Part shown: positions 58,744-64,000 of the stretch, piece after piece
Layout: every line of letters begins with the position of its first letter
How positions within the stretch are numbered: position 1 is the first letter of the stretch
DNA from: Phycisphaerae bacterium
GTDB lineage: Bacteria > Planctomycetota > Phycisphaerae > UBA1845 > Fen-1342
Assembly: GCA_030428945.1 (NCBI GenBank)
Contig: JAUIEC010000015.1
Coordinates: forward strand, 86,320 to 150,319
Length of the DNA stretch: 64,000 nt
Direction: 5' to 3'
Notes under the pieces: generated by a model
What the model was told of the DNA's origin: nothing
What the model saw: the letters and a program-made list of their open reading frames with translations, nothing else
The model's database searches: none
Position numbers and translations under genes: made by a program

Positions 58744-59550
58744 TCAGGTGCCGACTCCGAAGGTGATCGTCACGACGGCCCGGACGTCCTTGTCGATCGT
58801 GCTGGTGTCGTACATGCCGTAGCTGCTGACCTCGGTCGAGAACGGACGGGTAACCTGCAGGACGCCCATCCGGGCGGTGCGGACCGCGCCGACCCGGCAG
58901 CCCGAGGCGCTGGCAATCTTCTCGGCCCGGGCCCGGGCGTCGTTCGAGGCCGCCGCCATCAGGTCCAGCTTCAGATCCGCCAGGCCCGTGTAGTAATACT
59001 CCGGCGGGTTCGAAATCACGCGGACCCCGCGTTCGAGCAGTTCGGTCACCCGGGCGGCCGCGTGGTCGACCCGCTGGACCAGTTGCGAGGTGACCGCAAA
59101 GGTCCGGCCGAGCGTGAAGCCCGAGACGTCGCGGGTGATGTTGCCCTTGGCGTCGCGGCGGTGGTGGGTTGTCGTCCGGATCGCCGAAAGGCCGACCTCG
59201 TCGTCGTGGAAGCCGCACTGGCCGAGGAACTCGGCGACTTCGTCCACGGCCGCCTCCAGTTGGCCGTAGGTCTCCTGCAGCACTTCCCCCTCGGCGGTCA
59301 CCTGGATCCGCCAGACGGCCTGGTCGGAGCGAATCCGCTGCCGCGTCGAGCCCTTGACCGTCAGGGTCTGGCCGCTCTCGACCGCGGCCTGGCCGCGCTG
59401 CTGGTAGGCCCGGGCGGCGACGGCCGTGCTGATGACGACGCTGAGCACGGCGCCCAGTGCGAGCACGCCGGCGGTCTGGACGAGGTAGCGGATGCGGATC
59501 TGGCGTTCGGTGGTCGGCGAATCGGCGGCGCGATCAGACGTACCCTGCAT
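58744..59550 (-). CDS. SIMPL-domain protein (DUF541), membrane-anchored
   Basis: 268 residues from ATG 59550 with AGGAGG about 10 nt upstream. One N-terminal membrane span (VLALGAVLSVVISTAVAARAY) precedes a SIMPL/BP26-like domain (LTVKGSTRQRIRSDQAVWRIQVTAEG, VGLSAIRTTTH, ASNDARARAEKIASASG). BP26-type proteins form channel-like oligomers; function here is unknown. It converges with the ThiF gene. Confidence 0.85.
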   Translation of the reverse strand: MQGTSDRAADSPTTERQIRIRYLVQTAGVLALGAVLSVVISTAVAARAYQQRGQAAVESGQTLTVKGSTRQRIRSDQAVWRIQVTAEGEVLQETYGQLEAAVDEVAEFLGQCGFHDDEVGLSAIRTTTHHRRDAKGNITRDVSGFTLGRTFAVTSQLVQRVDHAAARVTELLERGVRVISNPPEYYYTGLADLKLDLMAAASNDARARAEKIASASGCRVGAVRTARMGVLQVTRPFSTEVSSYGMYDTSTIDKDVRAVVTITFGVGT

Positions 59551-59633
59551 GATGCTCCTCCTTGAGCGGCTTGCAGAAGTGAAGGTGTTGTGTGGTGCCC
59601 GTTGCCCGCCGGAATGTACCACACGCGTCAAGG

Positions 59634-59656
59634 AAAAAACGCGCGGGCGGTGCGCG
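59634..59656 (-). terminator. Rho-independent terminator
   Basis: Minus strand CGCGC-ACCGCCC-GCGCG followed by TTTTTT (complement of 59634-59639). It ends the transcript of the 128-residue membrane protein. Confidence 0.75.
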
Positions 59657-59667
59657 GTGCGGCGCCG

Positions 59668-60054
59668 TCAGACCAGGACCGAGACGATGCAGGTCAGCGC
59701 CCCGAGCCCGATGATGACGATCGCGGCCAGCACGGTCGGCAGGGCGTAGTGTTCGACCGGCTCCAGGTTCGCCAGTCCGTACCAGGCGAACAGCGCGACG
59801 GCAAAGCCGAGCTTGATCGCGACAACGCCGGCGAAGATCCAGCCGACGGGGAAGTACGTCAGCAGTGCGTCCGGGTGATCATTCAGGATTACCACCTGGC
59901 CGGTCGCCAGGTTGGTGATGATGACCGCCAGGATGACGAGCGGTGCCAGAAAGCCGAGCGCGACCATCCGCGTCCGGCTGTCCTTCAGCTCGCTCGTGTC
60001 CGGCGCGAGGTTCTCGTGCTGGTTGTGGTAGTTCAGCATGATCGGCACCCGCAT
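59668..60054 (-). CDS. Small multi-span membrane protein, unknown function
   Basis: 128 residues from ATG 60054, or 123 from ATG 60039; neither has a clear SD. Three hydrophobic segments (FLAPLVILAVIITNLATG, WIFAGVVAIKLGFAVALFAWYGL, LPTVLAAIVIIGLGALTCIVSVLV) suggest an integral membrane protein. It lies 30 bp after pcm on the same strand and before a terminator. Family not recognised. Confidence 0.7.
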   Translation of the reverse strand: MRVPIMLNYHNQHENLAPDTSELKDSRTRMVALGFLAPLVILAVIITNLATGQVVILNDHPDALLTYFPVGWIFAGVVAIKLGFAVALFAWYGLANLEPVEHYALPTVLAAIVIIGLGALTCIVSVLV

Positions 60055-60084
60055 CGGGAACGGAGAGACGGACCGGCCACGAGA

Positions 60085-60738
60085 CTACTTCCAGCCGAAC
60101 TCGCCGACCAGCGGGACGAAGCGGCAGCCGAAGTGCCGCTCGGTCGCCAGGTGCGACCCGTTCCGGCGGATGCGTTCGAGGGTCTGCGTGTCGCGGTCGC
60201 CGACCGGTACCACCAGCCGACCGCCGTCGCCCAACTGCTCGACCAGCGGACGCGGGACGCTCGGGACCGCGGCCGTCACCAGGATGCCGTCGTAGGGGGC
60301 GTGGGCCGGCCAGCCACCCGAACCGTCGCCGACATGGAAGGTCACGCCCGCAAGGTCCAGGTCTTCCAGCCGGGCGGCGGCCCCGGCGCTCAGGTCGGGG
60401 TCGCGCTCGACCGTGAACACCTCGGCTCCCAGGCAGACCAGCAGGGCCGTCTGGTAGCCGGTCCCGGTGCCGATTTCGAGCACGCGGTCGCCCGGGTGGA
60501 TCTCCAGCAGTTCGGTCATGCGGGCCACGACGAAGGGCTGCGAGATCGTCTGCCCGCCCTCGGCCAGCAGGGCCCGGTCCCAGTAGGCCCGGTCGCGGAC
60601 CTTCTCCGGTACGAAGTTCTCCCGAGGCAGGCGGTTGAGGTGCGAGAGAATCGCGGCGTCGCGGATGCCGGCCGCACGCAGTTTGCGGATCAGGTGCTGA
60701 CGAGCTTCCGCGAAGGCCCGGGTTGCGTTGATGCCCAT
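60085..60738 (-). CDS. pcm: Protein-L-isoaspartate O-methyltransferase
   Basis: 217-residue SAM-dependent enzyme repairing isoaspartyl residues in aged proteins. Motifs: RENFVPEKVRDRAYWDRALL, GQTISQPFVVARMTELL and the SAM loop VLEIGTGTGYQTALL. GGGAG lies about 8 nt before ATG 60738. The open frame running further upstream is a shadow of lepA. Probably co-transcribed with the small membrane gene after it. Confidence 0.94.
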   Translation of the reverse strand: MGINATRAFAEARQHLIRKLRAAGIRDAAILSHLNRLPRENFVPEKVRDRAYWDRALLAEGGQTISQPFVVARMTELLEIHPGDRVLEIGTGTGYQTALLVCLGAEVFTVERDPDLSAGAAARLEDLDLAGVTFHVGDGSGGWPAHAPYDGILVTAAVPSVPRPLVEQLGDGGRLVVPVGDRDTQTLERIRRNGSHLATERHFGCRFVPLVGEFGWK

Positions 60739-60879
60739 GGCAGTCTCCCGGAGGTCCTGTATGCAGGATAACCGACTTGGCCGGGGCGGTGTCGAACGAT
60801 TGCGTCCGGGAAGCGGGCCGGGGGGGGGCGGATTGGCGTGCCGGGGCCCGGGCGGCGTGTGCAGGGGCGCCGGTGTCGC

Positions 60880-60885
60880 TATACT
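60880..60885 (+). promoter_or_regulatory. Candidate -10 box for lepA
   Basis: TATACT 79 nt before the lepA TTG start, in the divergent region between pcm and lepA. The -35 position is weak (GTGTGC). Confidence 0.4.
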
Positions 60886-60963
60886 TGTCGGACTCAGGCG
60901 ACCGGGCCCGGCGGGGATGGAGAAGGCTCCGTCGCGCGGCCCCGCCAGGCAGGACCGGAACCC

Positions 60964-62760
<1,797 letters not shown>

Positions 62761-62803
62761 GTTCCCGGGGTCCGCCCTCCCGAAAACCTCCGAAACAAGA
62801 AAA

Positions 62804-62833
62804 GGAGCCGCCCCGCAATCGCGAGACGGCTCC
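62804..62833. terminator. Bidirectional terminator between lepA and the TSP3 gene
   Basis: 7-bp stem GGAGCCG / CGGCTCC (62804-62810 and 62827-62833), with CTTT on the right and an A run (62800-62803) on the left, between convergent genes. Confidence 0.7.
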
Positions 62834-62859
62834 CTTTGGATAGCTGAACGTTCTGCGAC

Positions 62860-64000
62860 CTAGTCGCAGGTCGTTCCGAACTCGGCCAGCAGTTCGGCCA
62901 GGTCGCTGAGGTCGACCGTGCCGTCACCGTTCAGGTCGGCCGGGAGGCCGGCGCCCGAGGTGCCGAAGGCGGCCAGCAGGGCGGCCAGGTCGCTCAGGTC
63001 GACGTCGCCGTCGCCGTCCACATCGCCCGGACACTCGCAGGCATCGGGGATGCCGTCCATGTCGCTGTCGATGTTGTCATCGCCCAGCGGGCAGATGTCG
63101 TCCGAGTCGCAGACGCCGTCTCCGTCGCTGTCATCGTTGGCGTCGAGCGGACAGGCGTCGCAGAAGTCCGGCGTTCCGTCACCGTCGGTGTCGACGTTGT
63201 CATCGCCACCGGGGCAGACGTCGACCGAGTCGCAGACGCCGTCGCCGTCGCTGTCGTTGCCGCTGTCGAGCGGGCACGGGTCGATGTCGTCACAGACGCC
63301 GTCACCGTCCGTATCGCCGGTGGCATCATCGCCGGTGCAGACGTCGCAGCCATCGGCCACACCATCACCATCGGCGTCGGCGTTGTCGTCGAAGCCGGGG
63401 CACTGGTCGACCGAGTCGCAGACGCCGTCGCCGTCGCTGTCGTTGCCACTGTCGAGCGGGCACGGGTCGATGTCGTCGCAGACGCCGTCACCGTCCGTAT
63501 CGCCGGTGGCATCATCGCCGGTGCAGACGTCGCAGCCATCGGCCACGCCATCGCCATCGGAATCGGCGTTGTCGTCGAATCCGGGGCACTGGTCGACCGA
63601 GTCGCAGACGCCGTCGCCGTCGCTGTCGTCGCCGCTGTCCTGCGGGCACGGGTCACAGAAGTCCGGCGTGCCATCGCCATCGCTGTCGACATTGTCGTCG
63701 CCACCGGGGCAGATGTCGTCCGAATCGCAGACACCGTCACCGTCGCTGTCGTCGTTGGCATCGAGCGGACAGGCGTCGCAGAAGTTCGGCACGCCGTCAC
63801 CGTCGGTGTCATCGCTGTCGTTGCCACCGGGGCAGATGTCGTCCGAGTCGCAGACACCGTCGCCATCGCTGTCGTCGTTGGCATCGAGCGGACAGGCGTC
63901 GCAGAAGTTCGGCACGCCGTCACCGTCGGTGTCATCGCTGTCGTTGCCACCGGGGCAGATGTCGTCCGAATCGCAGACACCGTCGCCGTCGCTGTCATCG
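62860..64000 (-). CDS. TSP3-repeat secreted protein with C-terminal dockerin-like domain (partial, runs off right edge)
   Basis: About 380 C-terminal residues are visible; the N-terminus lies beyond 64000. Most is thrombospondin-type-3 calcium repeats (DSDGDGVCDSVDQCPG, DNADSDGDGVADGCDVC) with regularly spaced Cys pairs. The end is a complete dockerin-like pair (GDVDGDGDVDLSDLAALLAAFG, LNGDGTVDLSDLAELLAEFG). Near the edge the DNA repeats almost exactly with a 123-bp (41-residue) period. Likely an exported Ca2+-binding surface or extracellular protein; what lies N-terminal is unknown. Confidence 0.85.
   Translation of the reverse strand, partial: DDSDGDGVCDSDDICPGGNDSDDTDGDGVPNFCDACPLDANDDSDGDGVCDSDDICPGGNDSDDTDGDGVPNFCDACPLDANDDSDGDGVCDSDDICPGGDDNVDSDGDGTPDFCDPCPQDSGDDSDGDGVCDSVDQCPGFDDNADSDGDGVADGCDVCTGDDATGDTDGDGVCDDIDPCPLDSGNDSDGDGVCDSVDQCPGFDDNADADGDGVADGCDVCTGDDATGDTDGDGVCDDIDPCPLDSGNDSDGDGVCDSVDVCPGGDDNVDTDGDGTPDFCDACPLDANDDSDGDGVCDSDDICPLGDDNIDSDMDGIPDACECPGDVDGDGDVDLSDLAALLAAFGTSGAGLPADLNGDGTVDLSDLAELLAEFGTTCD

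Overview
The window is high-GC DNA densely packed with about 44 protein genes on both strands and no tRNA, rRNA, CRISPR array or recognisable transposase. The gene content points to a member of the Planctomycetota, possibly close to Phycisphaerae. This is an inference from family content: dockerin-like and thrombospondin-type-3 (TSP3) calcium repeats on large secreted proteins, a TIGR03790-type protein, a choice-of-anchor/PPC-type surface protein, an ECF sigma factor coupled to a Ser/Thr kinase with TPRs, tandem di-haem (DUF1111-like) lipoproteins, and many TPR proteins. A marker-gene tree would be needed to settle the phylum.

Layout. 1-4.2 kb: a large Cys-rich secreted protein ending in a strong terminator. 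4.4-10 kb (minus): a MATE transporter, then an overlapping signalling set (PilZ-containing hybrid histidine kinase, response regulator, GAF/HD-GYP). 10-17.4 kb: exported metallophosphoesterase with LamG, ribBA, clpS and two TPR proteins. 17.4-24.7 kb: seven 20-bp tandem repeats, a secreted beta-repeat protein, and a minus-strand operon ECF sigma -> Ser/Thr kinase-TPR -> S41 peptidase. 25-33 kb: Gly-rich lipoprotein, a repeat-dense intergenic cluster, a phospholipid trio (CDP-alcohol phosphotransferase, acyltransferase, CdsA), a second ECF sigma with a membrane partner, an exported protein with ten CxxC knuckles, and a LysE exporter. 33-43 kb: TSP3 lipoprotein, tandem di-haem lipoprotein, coiled-coil and TPR proteins, and a TIGR03790/dockerin protein. 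43-47 kb: DedA/VTT protein, SDR epimerase, a SelW-like selenoprotein with an in-frame UGA, and a thioredoxin-fold/TPR protein. 47-64 kb: repeats, a GH31 glycosidase, nadA, vanZ, parA, an HtrA-type operon, a ThiF/MoeB enzyme, a SIMPL protein, pcm, lepA and a TSP3/dockerin protein that runs off the right edge.

Most notable points. (1) A 76-codon gene at 45305-45535 on the minus strand reads as an Rdx/SelW-family selenoprotein only if the UGA at codon 11 is selenocysteine; it has a good promoter, a strong RBS, a SECIS-like hairpin just after the UGA and a terminator, and ordinary gene calling would miss it. (2) The intergenic regions carry several unannotated repeat families: a 68-bp palindromic element (two full copies and one partial), a 40-nt hairpin found downstream of two unrelated genes, a 7 x 20-bp array, and 7- to 9-bp tandem arrays beside gene 3' ends, sometimes as inverted pairs. 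(3) A likely c-di-GMP circuit joins a PilZ-histidine kinase to an HD-GYP phosphodiesterase gene.
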